Shown piece by piece: positions 50,731-59,019 of a stretch of 64,000 nt of DNA. Position 1 is the stretch's first letter. Each line of letters opens with the position of its first letter. Both the position numbers and the translations under genes were made by a program. This stretch comes from Microbispora catharanthi. GTDB lineage: Bacteria; Actinomycetota; Actinomycetes; Streptosporangiales; Streptosporangiaceae. The stretch covers positions 372,001 to 436,000 of the forward strand of contig NZ_VDMA02000003.1 in the NCBI RefSeq assembly GCF_006334915.2, given 5' to 3'. The notes below the pieces were generated by a model. The model was not told the DNA's origin, made no database searches, and was given only the letters and a program-made list of their open reading frames with translations.

Positions 50731-50779
50731 TCAGGGCATGCCCTGACGCCATCCCTGAGGGGTCGGGGACGAGTCAGGG
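50731..50779. promoter_or_regulatory. TCAGGG/CCCTGA operator cluster between the divergent PspC genes
   Basis: TCAGGGCATGCCCTGA (50731-50746) is a perfect 16-bp palindrome. Further half-sites lie at 50753-50758 (CCCTGA) and 50774-50779 (TCAGGG). The cluster sits between the kinase gene and the PspC/LiaF-like gene and is a good candidate binding site for the LuxR-type regulator. Confidence 0.55.
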
Positions 50780-50825
50780 GTTCCCCCGATGGCAGGGGTA
50801 CGGCGGGCGAGGCCAGGATGGGACC

Positions 50826-52796
50826 ATGACCGAGGCACCACCGACCCCTGCTCCCGACTCCGCCGGCATGCCCGAGCCCGAGAAGGTGCTGAGCCGCTCG
50901 AGGGACGGGCGCATGATCACGGGCGTCTGCGCGGGCCTCGGCAGGTTCACGGGCATGGACCCCGTGCTCTTCCGGGTCGGCTTCGCCGTGCTTGTGCTCG
51001 CCTCCGGCATCGGCGTCATGCTGTACGTCGCGGCGTTCCTGCTGATGCGCCAGCCGGGCGGCGGCCCCGGTCACCTGGAGCAGTGGACCCGGCGGCTGTT
51101 CGACGCCGAGACCGTGCTCGCGCTGCTGGCCGCGGTCTTCGCGTTCGGCCTGATCATCAACGTCGCCTCCGGCGGGATCAACCGCGGCACGATCGTGGTC
51201 GGCACGCTGCTGGCCATCGTGCTGATGGCCGCCCACGCGCGCGGCGTCGACCTGCTGACGATGGCCAAGTCGATGCCCGAGCGGGCGACCGGACGGCGCG
51301 GCATGACCCGGGCCGCCCCGAACTTCGCGACGTTCGCGCCCTTCACCCCGCCGCCCGCGAGGGAGCCGTACGGATCGGCCGGCGCCCCCGGGGCGCAGGC
51401 GCCGATGGCGGAGACGCCGCTGCGGGAGACCCCGGCGCCGCAGGCACAGGCGCCGCAGGAGGACACCGCGCAGGCGCCGCAGGGAGCCACAGCGCAGGCG
51501 CCCGCGGCGGAAACCGCAGCCCCCGGCCCGGCCACGGACAGAGTCACGGACGACACCGCGATCCAGGACACGATGGTGCAGCCCGCGGCCGTGGACGACA
51601 CCGCGATCCACGACACGGCGATCCACGACACCGCGATCCAGGACACGGTCATCCAGGACCCGGTGGCAGCACCCCCGAAGGCCGTGGACGACACGCTCGT
51701 CCAGGAGGCAGTCGCGGGGGACACGGCGGCACCGGCGGGGCGGGCCGACGGCGACCCGCCGACCCGGCCCTTCGAACCCGTCAACCGGCTGGCCGCGGAG
51801 CCCGCGCCCGGCACGTCGTACACCCCGGACCCGAACGCCGTGGGACCGGACGTCCACGGGACGCCGGCCGGCTGGGCTCCCGGAGCGCCTGGGCCCTCCG
51901 TCTCCGCGCCTCCCGCCGGCGACGGCTACCGGCGGCTGTCCGACCTGGCCCGCGAGGCCCGGGCGGGCGCGTACGGTGACAGCGGCGCCCAGGACCACCG
52001 GCACGGCATGCGGGGAGCCGGAGGGCACGGCTACGGAGCCGGAGAGCCCTTCGCCCCCCACGGCCCCTACACGAGGCGGGAGCCGTACCAGCCCTACGGG
52101 GCGCCCTACCCTCCGCCGAGCCCCTACGCCCTGCCCACGCCGCCGCCCACGCCGCCGCCCGCGCGGCCGGCGAAGCCGAAGCGTCCCAGGTCGTTCGTCG
52201 GCGGCCTCACCATCTGCCTCGCCCTGATCGTTGGAGGGATCATGGTCACCATGCAGCGGACCGGCTCCGGCTCGGTCGGCCTGCCGGTCGTCGGCGGGGC
52301 GGTTCTCGTCACGATCGGGGCGGGCCTGCTGGTCGCGGCGTGGTTCGGCCGGGGCGCGGCGCTGATCGCGGCGGGGACGATCGTGGCCCTCGTGCTGGTC
52401 GGAAGTTCGACGGTGAACGGCATCCCCCGCAAGGTCGGCAGCTTCGTCTGGCACCCTGTCGGCTCCGTCCAGTCGCCCGGCGCCTACGAACTGGGCATCG
52501 GCGAGGGGAAGCTCGACCTGAGCGACGTGACGCTCACACCGGGCGGCCGGGTCAGGTTCGACGCCTCGGTGTCGATGGGGCAGCTCACGGTGATCGTCCC
52601 GACGACCGCCCGCGTGGAGGTGCACGGCTCCGCCAAGCTGGGCGAGGTGAAGATCGACCACAAGGTCGAGGACGGCAGCGACGTGCGGTTCGACCGCGTC
52701 CTCGAGCCGGAGACGCCCCTCGAGGGCGACGTGCCGACGATCGAGCTGCACGTCAAGGCCGGGGTCGGCGACGTGGAGGTGCGCCGTGCGGCCTGA
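50826..52796 (+). CDS. PspC-domain protein with LiaF-like C-terminal domain
   Basis: This 656-aa protein has an N-terminal PspC domain (about 20-80: RSRDGRMITGVCAGLGRFTGMDPVLFRV) and two further spans by residue 140. A long Ala/Pro/Asp/Thr-rich low-complexity cytoplasmic region follows (about 165-455) with repeated D-T-A-I-(H/Q) units. Then come three spans (FVGGLTICLALIVGGIMV, VVGGAVLVTIGAGLLVAAWF, ALIAAGTIVALVLVGSSTV) and a C-terminal LiaF-like beta-helical domain (TARVEVHGSAKLGEVKIDH ... AGVGDVEVRRA). It probably restrains or senses for the divergent kinase/regulator pair. A small membrane gene overlaps its end by 11 nt. Confidence 0.87.
   Translation: MTEAPPTPAPDSAGMPEPEKVLSRSRDGRMITGVCAGLGRFTGMDPVLFRVGFAVLVLASGIGVMLYVAAFLLMRQPGGGPGHLEQWTRRLFDAETVLALLAAVFAFGLIINVASGGINRGTIVVGTLLAIVLMAAHARGVDLLTMAKSMPERATGRRGMTRAAPNFATFAPFTPPPAREPYGSAGAPGAQAPMAETPLRETPAPQAQAPQEDTAQAPQGATAQAPAAETAAPGPATDRVTDDTAIQDTMVQPAAVDDTAIHDTAIHDTAIQDTVIQDPVAAPPKAVDDTLVQEAVAGDTAAPAGRADGDPPTRPFEPVNRLAAEPAPGTSYTPDPNAVGPDVHGTPAGWAPGAPGPSVSAPPAGDGYRRLSDLAREARAGAYGDSGAQDHRHGMRGAGGHGYGAGEPFAPHGPYTRREPYQPYGAPYPPPSPYALPTPPPTPPPARPAKPKRPRSFVGGLTICLALIVGGIMVTMQRTGSGSVGLPVVGGAVLVTIGAGLLVAAWFGRGAALIAAGTIVALVLVGSSTVNGIPRKVGSFVWHPVGSVQSPGAYELGIGEGKLDLSDVTLTPGGRVRFDASVSMGQLTVIVPTTARVEVHGSAKLGEVKIDHKVEDGSDVRFDRVLEPETPLEGDVPTIELHVKAGVGDVEVRRAA
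51551..51650 (+). repeat. In-frame 15-bp repeats in the PspC/LiaF-like gene
   Basis: Units of GACACCGCGATCCA(C/G) recur: one near 51552, then a tandem run near 51597-51643. They encode repeated D-T-A-I-H/Q units in the low-complexity linker. Period 15 keeps the frame. Confidence 0.7.
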
Positions 52797-52992
52797 GTCG
52801 CGACCCGAGCGCCCGCGCCGGGTGCACCGTACGAACTGGATGTGCCTGCTGTGCGGCCTGCTGTTCATCGGCATGGGCATCCGCTACCTGACCGGGCCCG
52901 ACCCCGACGCCGTCATCATGGCGCCCGTCCTCGTCGGGGGGCTGGGCTTCGCGGCCTTCGTCGCCATCCTCGCCAAGGCCATCCGCCGCTGA
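52786..52992 (+). CDS. Small two-span membrane protein
   Basis: This 68-aa protein has a basic N-terminus (RPESRPERPRRVHRTNW) and two hydrophobic segments (MCLLCGLLFIGMGIRYL and AVIMAPVLVGGLGFAAFVAILAKAI). GTG start at 52786 lies inside the end of the PspC/LiaF-like gene (11-nt overlap), so it is translationally coupled and probably part of the same envelope-stress module. Function unknown. Confidence 0.7.
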   Translation: MRPESRPERPRRVHRTNWMCLLCGLLFIGMGIRYLTGPDPDAVIMAPVLVGGLGFAAFVAILAKAIRR

Positions 52993-53041
52993 AGCCGCCA
53001 GGCAGCCTCCCGCCCTCACGGGTACGCCCGGCCGGCCGCGT

Positions 53042-53054
53042 TAGACTGAACCGA
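53042..53054 (+). promoter_or_regulatory. Likely -10 box of the CGNR gene, leaderless
   Basis: TAGACT (53042-53047) lies six nt before the ATG at 53054, with no ribosome binding site between. Confidence 0.4.
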
Positions 53055-53641
53055 TGTCCTCGCTGCTGGCCCTGGAATTCGTGAGCACCATCCGCGCGGA
53101 CCGGTCCGGCCCGGTGGACGCACTGGAGGACGTCGGCGGCCTTACCGCCTGGGTCGGCGACCACGCCCCCGAGCTCGACATCGACCCCGCCACGTTCGTC
53201 GCCACTCCCGAGATGCGTGACGAGGTCGTGGCGCTGCGACAGGCGATCCGCGCACTGTTCGCCCGGGCCGTGTCCCCCGGGCCGGCGAGCGGCGCGGACG
53301 CGGCCCGGCTGCCGGCCTTCGAGCCCTCCCTCGATCTCGTGAACGCCACCGCGGCGGCGGTGCCCGTCGCCCCCCGGCTCGAATGGCCGCCGGACGAGGC
53401 GCCCCGCGCCCGGACCCTGCCCGCGCGGGCCGCCGGCGACTCCGCCCGCCTGCGGGCGGCCCTCGCGGCCGCCGCTGTCGACCTGCTGGGCGGGCCGCAC
53501 CGGGAGCAACTCCGCGCCTGCCCGGCCCCCCGGTGTGTGCTGTATTTCGTCAGGGAGCACCCGCGCCAGGAGTGGTGCTCCGTGGCCTGCGGAAACCGCG
53601 CCCGCGCGGCCCGTCACTACCGCCAGCACAAGAACGCCTGA
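53054..53641 (+). CDS. CGNR zinc-finger (ABATE-domain) putative regulator
   Basis: This 195-aa protein has an N-terminal ABATE-type helical domain (about 1-145: LALEFVSTIRADRSG, DEVVALRQAIRALFARA). The C-terminal CGNR zinc finger is RACPAPRCVLYFV ... EWCSVACGNRARAARHYRQHK, with Cys-4 ligands and the diagnostic CGNR. These are presumed stress-responsive transcriptional regulators in actinobacteria. It stands alone, with a leaderless-type promoter and no partner gene overlapping. Confidence 0.87.
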   Translation: MSSLLALEFVSTIRADRSGPVDALEDVGGLTAWVGDHAPELDIDPATFVATPEMRDEVVALRQAIRALFARAVSPGPASGADAARLPAFEPSLDLVNATAAAVPVAPRLEWPPDEAPRARTLPARAAGDSARLRAALAAAAVDLLGGPHREQLRACPAPRCVLYFVREHPRQEWCSVACGNRARAARHYRQHKNA

Positions 53642-53685
53642 ACCCCTCCACATCCACCCTTTCCGATCCCGGCGGTGACAGGGGC

Positions 53686-53709
53686 ATACTCAGTATGCAT
53701 ACTGAGTAT
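53686..53709. promoter_or_regulatory. 24-bp perfect palindrome, likely PadR operator
   Basis: The half-site ATACTCAGTATG (53686-53697) is followed directly by its exact reverse complement (53698-53709). The palindrome ends two nt before the padR ATG at 53712. A -10-like CATACT (53698-53703) lies inside it, so binding would block the promoter of the whole padR-ABC operon. Confidence 0.7.
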
Positions 53710-53711
53710 TC

Positions 53712-54248
53712 ATGTCGGTACGACACGGCCTGCTCGCCCTGCTGAGCCGAGGCCCGCGCTACGGCTATCAGCTCAGGGCCGAGTTCGAGGCGTCCACGGC
53801 GACGACCTGGCCACTGAACATCGGACAGGTCTATACGACGCTGTCCCGCCTCGAACGCGACGGCCTGGTGTCCCGCGACGACCAGGGCGACCAGGACGAG
53901 CAGGGCCGGGTCCGCTACGCCATCACCCCCGAAGGCCGCGACGAGCTCGACCGGTGGTTCGCCAAACCCGTCTCCCGGGCCGACCGGCCCCGCGACGAGC
54001 TCGTCATCAAGCTCGCGATGGCGGTCACCACGCCCGGCGTGGACGTGGCGGCGGTCATCCGGGCCCAGCGGTCCGCGACGATGCGGGGCCTGCAGGAGCT
54101 CACTCGTGCCCTGCGGAGCCTCGACGCGTCGTCCGAGGCCGCACAGCGCCTGGTCATCGACTCGATGATCTTCCATGCCGAGGCGGAGCAGCGCTGGCTC
54201 GACCACTGCGAGGCCGTCCTCGCCCGTCCCTCCGAGGAGAATCCGTGA
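53712..54248 (+). CDS. PadR family regulator of an ABC exporter
   Basis: This 178-aa regulator has the PadR winged helix (SVRHGLLALLSRGPRYGYQLRAEFE, NIGQVYTTLSRLERDGLV) and a C-terminal dimerisation domain (about 95-178). It is the first gene of an operon with an ABC ATPase (4-nt GTGA overlap) and a FtsX-type permease. A 24-bp perfect palindrome lies immediately upstream of its start, strongly suggesting autorepression and control of the exporter. No ribosome binding site is seen, consistent with a leaderless transcript. Confidence 0.9.
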   Translation: MSVRHGLLALLSRGPRYGYQLRAEFEASTATTWPLNIGQVYTTLSRLERDGLVSRDDQGDQDEQGRVRYAITPEGRDELDRWFAKPVSRADRPRDELVIKLAMAVTTPGVDVAAVIRAQRSATMRGLQELTRALRSLDASSEAAQRLVIDSMIFHAEAEQRWLDHCEAVLARPSEENP

Positions 54249-54988
54249 CCGAAAACCGATCTCCGGACCGGTTACCCGCGCCGGACGGCGAGCCGGTCGT
54301 CCGCATGACCGGCGTCGTACGCGTCCACGGCGAGGGGACGGGGGCCGTCCACGCGCTGCGGGGCGTCAGCCTGGACGTCGCCGCCGGGGAACTGGTCGCG
54401 GTCATGGGCCCGTCCGGGTCCGGCAAGTCCACCCTGCTCAACATCGCGGGCGGGCTGGACCGCCCGACGGAGGGGTCGGTGGCGCTCGAAGGCCGCGAGC
54501 TGCGGGATCTGGCACCGAAGCAACTGGCGGAGCTGCGCCGCAGGAGCGCCGGTTACGTCTTCCAGGACCTCAACCTCGTCCCGTCGCTGACCGTCGCGGA
54601 GAACGTCGCGCTGCCGCGCGAGCTCGACGGCGTCCGTACGGCGAAGGCCAGGCGGGAGGCCCTCGCGGTGCTGGAGGAGGTCGGGCTCGCCGACCTGGGC
54701 GACCGGTTCCCCGACGACCTGTCGGGCGGCCAGCGCCAGCGGGCCGCCATCGCCCGCGCGCTGGTCGGGGAGCGGCGGCTGCTCCTGGCGGACGAGCCGA
54801 CCGGCGCCCTCGACACCCGGGCGGGCGACGAGATCATCCAGGTGCTCCGGCAGCGGGCCGACGCCGGGGCCGCCGTGCTGCTGGTCACGCACGAGCCGCG
54901 CTACGCCGCCTGGGCCGACCGCGTCGTCTTCCTCAAGGACGGGCAGATCGTCGACTCTGCGGCCGCCGGGATGGAGACCGCCCGATGA
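54245..54988 (+). CDS. MacB/LolD-type ABC transporter ATP-binding protein
   Basis: This 247-aa ATPase has Walker A GPSGSGKST (VMGPSGSGKSTLLNIAGGLDRPT), Q-loop FQDLNLVPSLT, signature LSGGQRQRAAIARAL, Walker B LLLADEPTGALD and H-loop VTHEPRYA. The NLVPxLT wording is typical of the MacB/FtsE/LolD subfamily paired with FtsX-like permeases. GTG 54245 overlaps the padR stop by 4 nt and its own stop overlaps the permease ATG by 4 nt, so all three proteins are coupled. Confidence 0.93.
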   Translation: MTENRSPDRLPAPDGEPVVRMTGVVRVHGEGTGAVHALRGVSLDVAAGELVAVMGPSGSGKSTLLNIAGGLDRPTEGSVALEGRELRDLAPKQLAELRRRSAGYVFQDLNLVPSLTVAENVALPRELDGVRTAKARREALAVLEEVGLADLGDRFPDDLSGGQRQRAAIARALVGERRLLLADEPTGALDTRAGDEIIQVLRQRADAGAAVLLVTHEPRYAAWADRVVFLKDGQIVDSAAAGMETAR

Positions 54989-57600
54989 GTGGGCTGAGAG
55001 CGTCATTACGGATCTCCCGCCGCAATGCCCGCCGGTCGAAGCGGCGCAGTGCGCTGATCCTCGTGATGATCGGGCTTCCGGTCGCCCTCGCCGCCTTCGT
55101 GCTGACCGCCGTCCTCGGCCCGGGACCGGTGCCCGACCGTCAGCGATACCCGTTCGGGCAGGCCGACGCGCTGGTGATCGGCGCCCACGAGTGGGCGAAC
55201 CTCAGCCAGGACGCCTGGGCGGAGGAGGTCTCCTGGGAGCCAGGACGCAAGCACACGCCCTTCACCGGGGCCGAGATCACGACGGTCCTCGCGCCCGGCA
55301 GCCGGGTCATCCCGGTCGCCCAGGGAAACGTCCGTTACCTCACTCCGGAGGGGTACGGCATAGGACAGATCCGTCAGGTCGATCTACGCGATCCGATGTC
55401 CAGGGGCACCTTCCGGCTCACCGACGGCAGGCTTCCCGCCGCTCCCGGCGAGGCCGTCGTTTCCGCCGCGATGCTGCGCCCGGACATGGCTCCCGGCGTC
55501 ACGCTCTTCGCCGGGGAGGCACGCCGGCCGCTCCGGGTCGTCGGCGTCGCCCTGTTCGACCTGACGGGGACCCCGCCCGACCTCACGGTCTTCCCCGGCA
55601 GCCTGCCCGACACCGCGTTCGGGCCGATGAATCCCCTGCTGATGTCGCGCGGCTGGCTCGTCGACTCTCCGCGCCCGGTGACGTGGGCGGACGTGCGGAG
55701 GCTCAACGCGCGCGGCCTCGCCGTCGTCAGCCGCGCCGTCCTCGACGGGGCCGGGCCGGACGAGCCGTCACCGCGCGGGCCCTCCCTCCCGCAGAGCGCG
55801 CCGTGGGTCGCGATCATGCTGCTGGAGGTCGTCCTGCTGGCCGGGCCGGCCTTCGCCATGGGCCGGCTGCGCAGGTCTCGCGAGTTCGCGCTGGTCGCCG
55901 TCCAGGGCGGCTCCCCCGCGCACCTGCGGACGATCGCGCTCGCCGACGGCCTGCTGTTCGGCGTCGCCGCCTCGGTGGTCGGCGCGGCGCTCGGCGTCGG
56001 CGCGGCCTGGCTCGCGAGACCGGCTCTGGAGCGGCGGGCGGGCTACCTGCTCCCCGCGTTGACCGTCCCCTGGGCGGTGGTCGCCACCACCGCGGCGCTG
56101 GGCGTCGTCGCCGGGTTGCTGGCCGCCCTCGCCCCGGCCGTCGCGGCGAGCCGTGCGGACCCCGTCGCCGTGCTGTCGGGCAGGCGCGAGCGGGGCCGCG
56201 AGCGCGCGGGCCGGCCGCTGCTCGGGATCGTGCTCGTCGTCGCGGGCACGGCGGCGACCATCGTGAGCGGCGGTCACGAGCTCGGCTGGATCGCCACCTC
56301 TGCCCTGGTCACCCAGCTCGGCCTGGTCGCCCTGACGCCCGCGCTCGTCGCGGCCGTGGCCCGGCTCGCCGCCCGGCTCCCCCTGCCGCTCCGGTTCGCC
56401 GCCAGGGACGCCGTACGCAACAGGGGCCGTACGGCGCCCGCCGTCGCCGCGGTGATGACCGCGGTCGTGGCGCTCACGGCGGTGGGGGTGACCTGGCAGA
56501 GCCGGCTCGCGCAGAAACCGGCGTACGCGCAGGACTACCCTAAGGCGCCCGCCGGAGCGCTGTGGATCGCCGGGCCGGACCTCACTCCCGGGCTCTGGGA
56601 TCGCGTCCGCTCCGCCGTACGCGAGGAACTGCCCGGCGGTGTGCCGCTGGTGGAGGTGCGGACGCTCACGTCGAGGTCCGGCGTCCCGATGTACGCCTCG
56701 GTGCCGGACACCGCCCCCAACGTCAGCAGAGTGGAGTGGTCGGACGCGAGCCAATCCGGGGGCCTCCTGGTCGGGACCGACGACCTGCTCCGTTACGTGC
56801 TGCGGCGCGACGACCCCCGGGCGGTGGCGGCGCTCCACGAGGGGAAGGCCGTCGTGCTCAACCCGGCCGTGATCCGGGATGGACAGCTGAGGATCGACTT
56901 GACGCCCGTGGCCGGGCCGGGCGATTCGGTGCCCCTCACGCTGCCCGCCGCCGGCGTGCGGGCCAACGGGGAGGGCTGGGCCCGTGCGGTCGTCGCGCCC
57001 GAGGTGGCCGCGAAGAACGGGTACGCCACCGTCACCACCATGCTCGTGGTGGACCCCGCGGACTTCCGCACCCCGAGGGCGACGGCGGAGCGGATCACCG
57101 CGAAGGTGGAGCGGATCACCGGCAAGGCGACCGTGCGACTTGAAGTGCCGGAGGCTCCGGACGACACGATCATCCTGATCGTGCTGGGCATCGCCGCGGC
57201 CGTCCTCGTGCTGGGAATGACGTTCGTCGCCACCATGCTGGCCGCCGCCGAGGCGCGTCCGGACCTGGAGACCATGTCGGCCGTGGGGGCGGCCCCACGG
57301 GTGAAACGCGCGGTCGTCGCCGGGCAGGCCCTGGTGATCGCACTGCTGGCCTCGGTCACGGGCGTGCTCGCCGGCCTCGCTCCGGGCATCGCCGCGGCCC
57401 GGCAGGGCGTATCCCATCCGGTGGCGTTCCTGCGCCCGGACGGAGTGACGACGATCGTGCCGGTGGGCGCCGCGCCCGCGTTCGCGATCCCCTGGGCGCT
57501 CGTCGGCCTGCTGGTCGTGGTGCTTCCCCTGCTGGCCGCGCTCGGCGGCGCGGTGTTCACGCGATCACGGCTGCCACTCCCCCGGCGAAGGGTCACCTGA
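54985..57600 (+). CDS. FtsX-like ABC transporter permease
   Basis: This 871-aa permease has one N-terminal span (RSALILVMIGLPVALAAFVLTAVL), a large extracytoplasmic domain (about 55-275), then a FtsX module of several spans (about 275-475). A second periplasmic stretch follows (about 500-690), then a second FtsX module (IILIVLGIAAAVLVLGMTFVATMLAAAEARPDLETMSAVGAAPRVKR). The double FtsX/MacB_PCD layout with about ten spans is that of actinobacterial peptide or antibiotic exporters. ATG 54985 overlaps the ATPase stop (ATGA). Substrate unknown; control by PadR suggests a toxic compound. Confidence 0.92.
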   Translation: MSGLRASLRISRRNARRSKRRSALILVMIGLPVALAAFVLTAVLGPGPVPDRQRYPFGQADALVIGAHEWANLSQDAWAEEVSWEPGRKHTPFTGAEITTVLAPGSRVIPVAQGNVRYLTPEGYGIGQIRQVDLRDPMSRGTFRLTDGRLPAAPGEAVVSAAMLRPDMAPGVTLFAGEARRPLRVVGVALFDLTGTPPDLTVFPGSLPDTAFGPMNPLLMSRGWLVDSPRPVTWADVRRLNARGLAVVSRAVLDGAGPDEPSPRGPSLPQSAPWVAIMLLEVVLLAGPAFAMGRLRRSREFALVAVQGGSPAHLRTIALADGLLFGVAASVVGAALGVGAAWLARPALERRAGYLLPALTVPWAVVATTAALGVVAGLLAALAPAVAASRADPVAVLSGRRERGRERAGRPLLGIVLVVAGTAATIVSGGHELGWIATSALVTQLGLVALTPALVAAVARLAARLPLPLRFAARDAVRNRGRTAPAVAAVMTAVVALTAVGVTWQSRLAQKPAYAQDYPKAPAGALWIAGPDLTPGLWDRVRSAVREELPGGVPLVEVRTLTSRSGVPMYASVPDTAPNVSRVEWSDASQSGGLLVGTDDLLRYVLRRDDPRAVAALHEGKAVVLNPAVIRDGQLRIDLTPVAGPGDSVPLTLPAAGVRANGEGWARAVVAPEVAAKNGYATVTTMLVVDPADFRTPRATAERITAKVERITGKATVRLEVPEAPDDTIILIVLGIAAAVLVLGMTFVATMLAAAEARPDLETMSAVGAAPRVKRAVVAGQALVIALLASVTGVLAGLAPGIAAARQGVSHPVAFLRPDGVTTIVPVGAAPAFAIPWALVGLLVVVLPLLAALGGAVFTRSRLPLPRRRVT

Positions 57601-57603
57601 TCT

Positions 57604-57625
57604 TCTAATGGACTTTCCCGTGAGA
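57604..57625. promoter_or_regulatory. 22-bp operator-like site A upstream of the VOC gene
   Basis: TCTAATGG-N6-CCGTGAGA; six of eight arm positions are symmetric. Same spacing and wording as site B, 44 bp away, i.e. about four helical turns. Confidence 0.5.
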
Positions 57626-57647
57626 TCCCGTTAGTCTGCTCTCATCT

Positions 57648-57669
57648 TCTAACGGGACCATCCGTTAGA
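57648..57669. promoter_or_regulatory. 22-bp operator-like site B upstream of the VOC gene
   Basis: TCTAACGG (57648-57655), six nt, CCGTTAGA (57662-57669): perfectly symmetric arms. It ends seven nt before an ATG at 57677 and 22 nt before the preferred start at 57692. The form resembles TetR-type operators. Confidence 0.6.
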
Positions 57670-57691
57670 TCTCGTCATGAAGGGGCAGGCG

Positions 57692-58135
57692 ATGAGCTTC
57701 ACCACGGGGCACGTCGGACTGAACGTCTCCGACCTCGACAGGTCGGTCGGCTTCTACCGGAAGGTCTTCGGCTTCGACGTGGCAGGCGAGTCAGCCGACG
57801 AGGCGCGCCGGTACGCGTTCCTCGCCCAGGACGGCACGCTGGTGCTGACGCTGTGGCAGCAGAGCGAGGGCAGGTTCGCCCCCGGCCTGCCGGGGCTGCA
57901 CCACCTGTCCTTCCAGGTGCCGGACATCGACGCCGTACGCAGGGCGGAGGCCGTCGTCCGGGAGGCCGGGGCGACGATCCACCACGGCGGCATCGTCCCG
58001 CACCGCGAGGGCGGCTCCTCGGGCGGCCTGTTCTTCGAGGACCCTGACGGGATCCGGCTGGAGATCTACGCGCCGAGCGGCGCCGACGAGCGCCCCGCTC
58101 CCCGGTCCGACGCCCCGACCTGCGGCTTCTTCTAG
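57692..58135 (+). CDS. VOC (glyoxalase/dioxygenase superfamily) protein
   Basis: This 147-aa protein has two paired beta-alpha-beta-beta-beta modules: HVGLNVSDLDRSVGFYRKVFGFDV with the first metal His, GLHHLSFQVPDIDAV, then LFFEDPDGIRLEIYAPSG with the terminal Glu. A metal-dependent isomerase, dioxygenase or antibiotic-binding role is possible. The start is the ATG at 57692, with AAGGGG eight nt upstream; an ATG at 57677 would add five residues. The flavin-type gene starts two nt after its stop. Two operator-like sites lie upstream, but no regulator gene is adjacent. Confidence 0.82.
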   Translation: MSFTTGHVGLNVSDLDRSVGFYRKVFGFDVAGESADEARRYAFLAQDGTLVLTLWQQSEGRFAPGLPGLHHLSFQVPDIDAVRRAEAVVREAGATIHHGGIVPHREGGSSGGLFFEDPDGIRLEIYAPSGADERPAPRSDAPTCGFF

Positions 58136-58137
58136 AG

Positions 58138-59019
58138 ATGCGGCACGCGGGAGAGGTCGCGGTCCAGCGCCGCACGGGCGTCCGGCTGGCCGAGCACGGG
58201 TCGGCTCGCGTACGGGCCGAGATCCCGGAGGTCGCGGCGCGGTTCCTGGAGTCCCAGCGCATGGTCGTGATCGGCGCGGAGGACCGTGAAGGCCGGGTGT
58301 GGGCCGCGCCGCTCACCGGCCGGCCGGGCTTCGTCACGCCGGCCGGCGACCGCACGATCCTCGTGGACGCGGTGCCCGGCGCGCCGCTCGCGGGACTGTT
58401 CGACGACGAGCACGACATCGGCATGCTGGCCGTCGAGCCGTGGTCCCGGCGCCGGATGCGGGTCAACGGGCGGGCCCGGAGGGACGGCGACCGCCTGACC
58501 GTACGGACCGAGCAGGTGTACTCCAACTGCCCCAAATATCTGCAGAAGCGTACGATCACCGAGGACCTGGAGCCCGGTGAGCGAACGTCACGGTCCGGGG
58601 ACCGCCTGTCGGAGGCCCAGCGGGAGTGGATCAGGGCCGCCGACACCTTCTTCGTCGCGACGCACGCGCCCGGGCTCGGCTCGGACGTCTCGCACCGGGG
58701 CGGCAACCCCGGGTTCGTCGAGGTGGTGGACGACCGGCGGCTCGTCTGGCCCGACTACGCCGGCAACCTGATGTACATGACGCTCGGCAACCTGGAGCTG
58801 AACCCCGCCGCGGGTCTGCTCTTCCTCGACTGGACCACCGGCGACGCGCTGCACCTGACCGGCAGGGCGCGGGTCGAGTGGGACCCGGGCGACGTGCCGG
58901 GCGCGCAGCGGCTGGTCACGTTCGACGTCGAGCAGGTGCTCCAGGTCGGCGGCGCGAGCCCGCTGCGCTGGGCGTTCGAGGAGTACTCCCGGTTCAACCC
59001 GCCCGTCAGGGGTGCGTGA
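58138..59019 (+). CDS. Pyridoxamine 5'-phosphate oxidase-like FMN-binding protein
   Basis: This 293-aa protein has a PNPOx-like split-barrel domain: VAARFLESQRMVVIGAEDREGRVWAAPLTGRPGF, then FFVATHAPGLGSDVSHRGGNPGFVEVV and WPDYAGNLMYMTLGNLELNPAAGLLFLDW. Two related halves suggest a fused duplicate of the split barrel. It probably binds FMN or F420 and reduces or senses a small molecule. It begins two nt after the VOC gene stop and forms an operon with it. Its 3' end overlaps the convergent FrlC-like gene by 14 nt. Confidence 0.82.
   Translation: MRHAGEVAVQRRTGVRLAEHGSARVRAEIPEVAARFLESQRMVVIGAEDREGRVWAAPLTGRPGFVTPAGDRTILVDAVPGAPLAGLFDDEHDIGMLAVEPWSRRRMRVNGRARRDGDRLTVRTEQVYSNCPKYLQKRTITEDLEPGERTSRSGDRLSEAQREWIRAADTFFVATHAPGLGSDVSHRGGNPGFVEVVDDRRLVWPDYAGNLMYMTLGNLELNPAAGLLFLDWTTGDALHLTGRARVEWDPGDVPGAQRLVTFDVEQVLQVGGASPLRWAFEEYSRFNPPVRGA

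Noticed and set aside
51551-51650. Regularly spaced repeats considered as a CRISPR array
   Set aside because: Units are 15 bp, in frame inside a coding region, without spacers of constant length.
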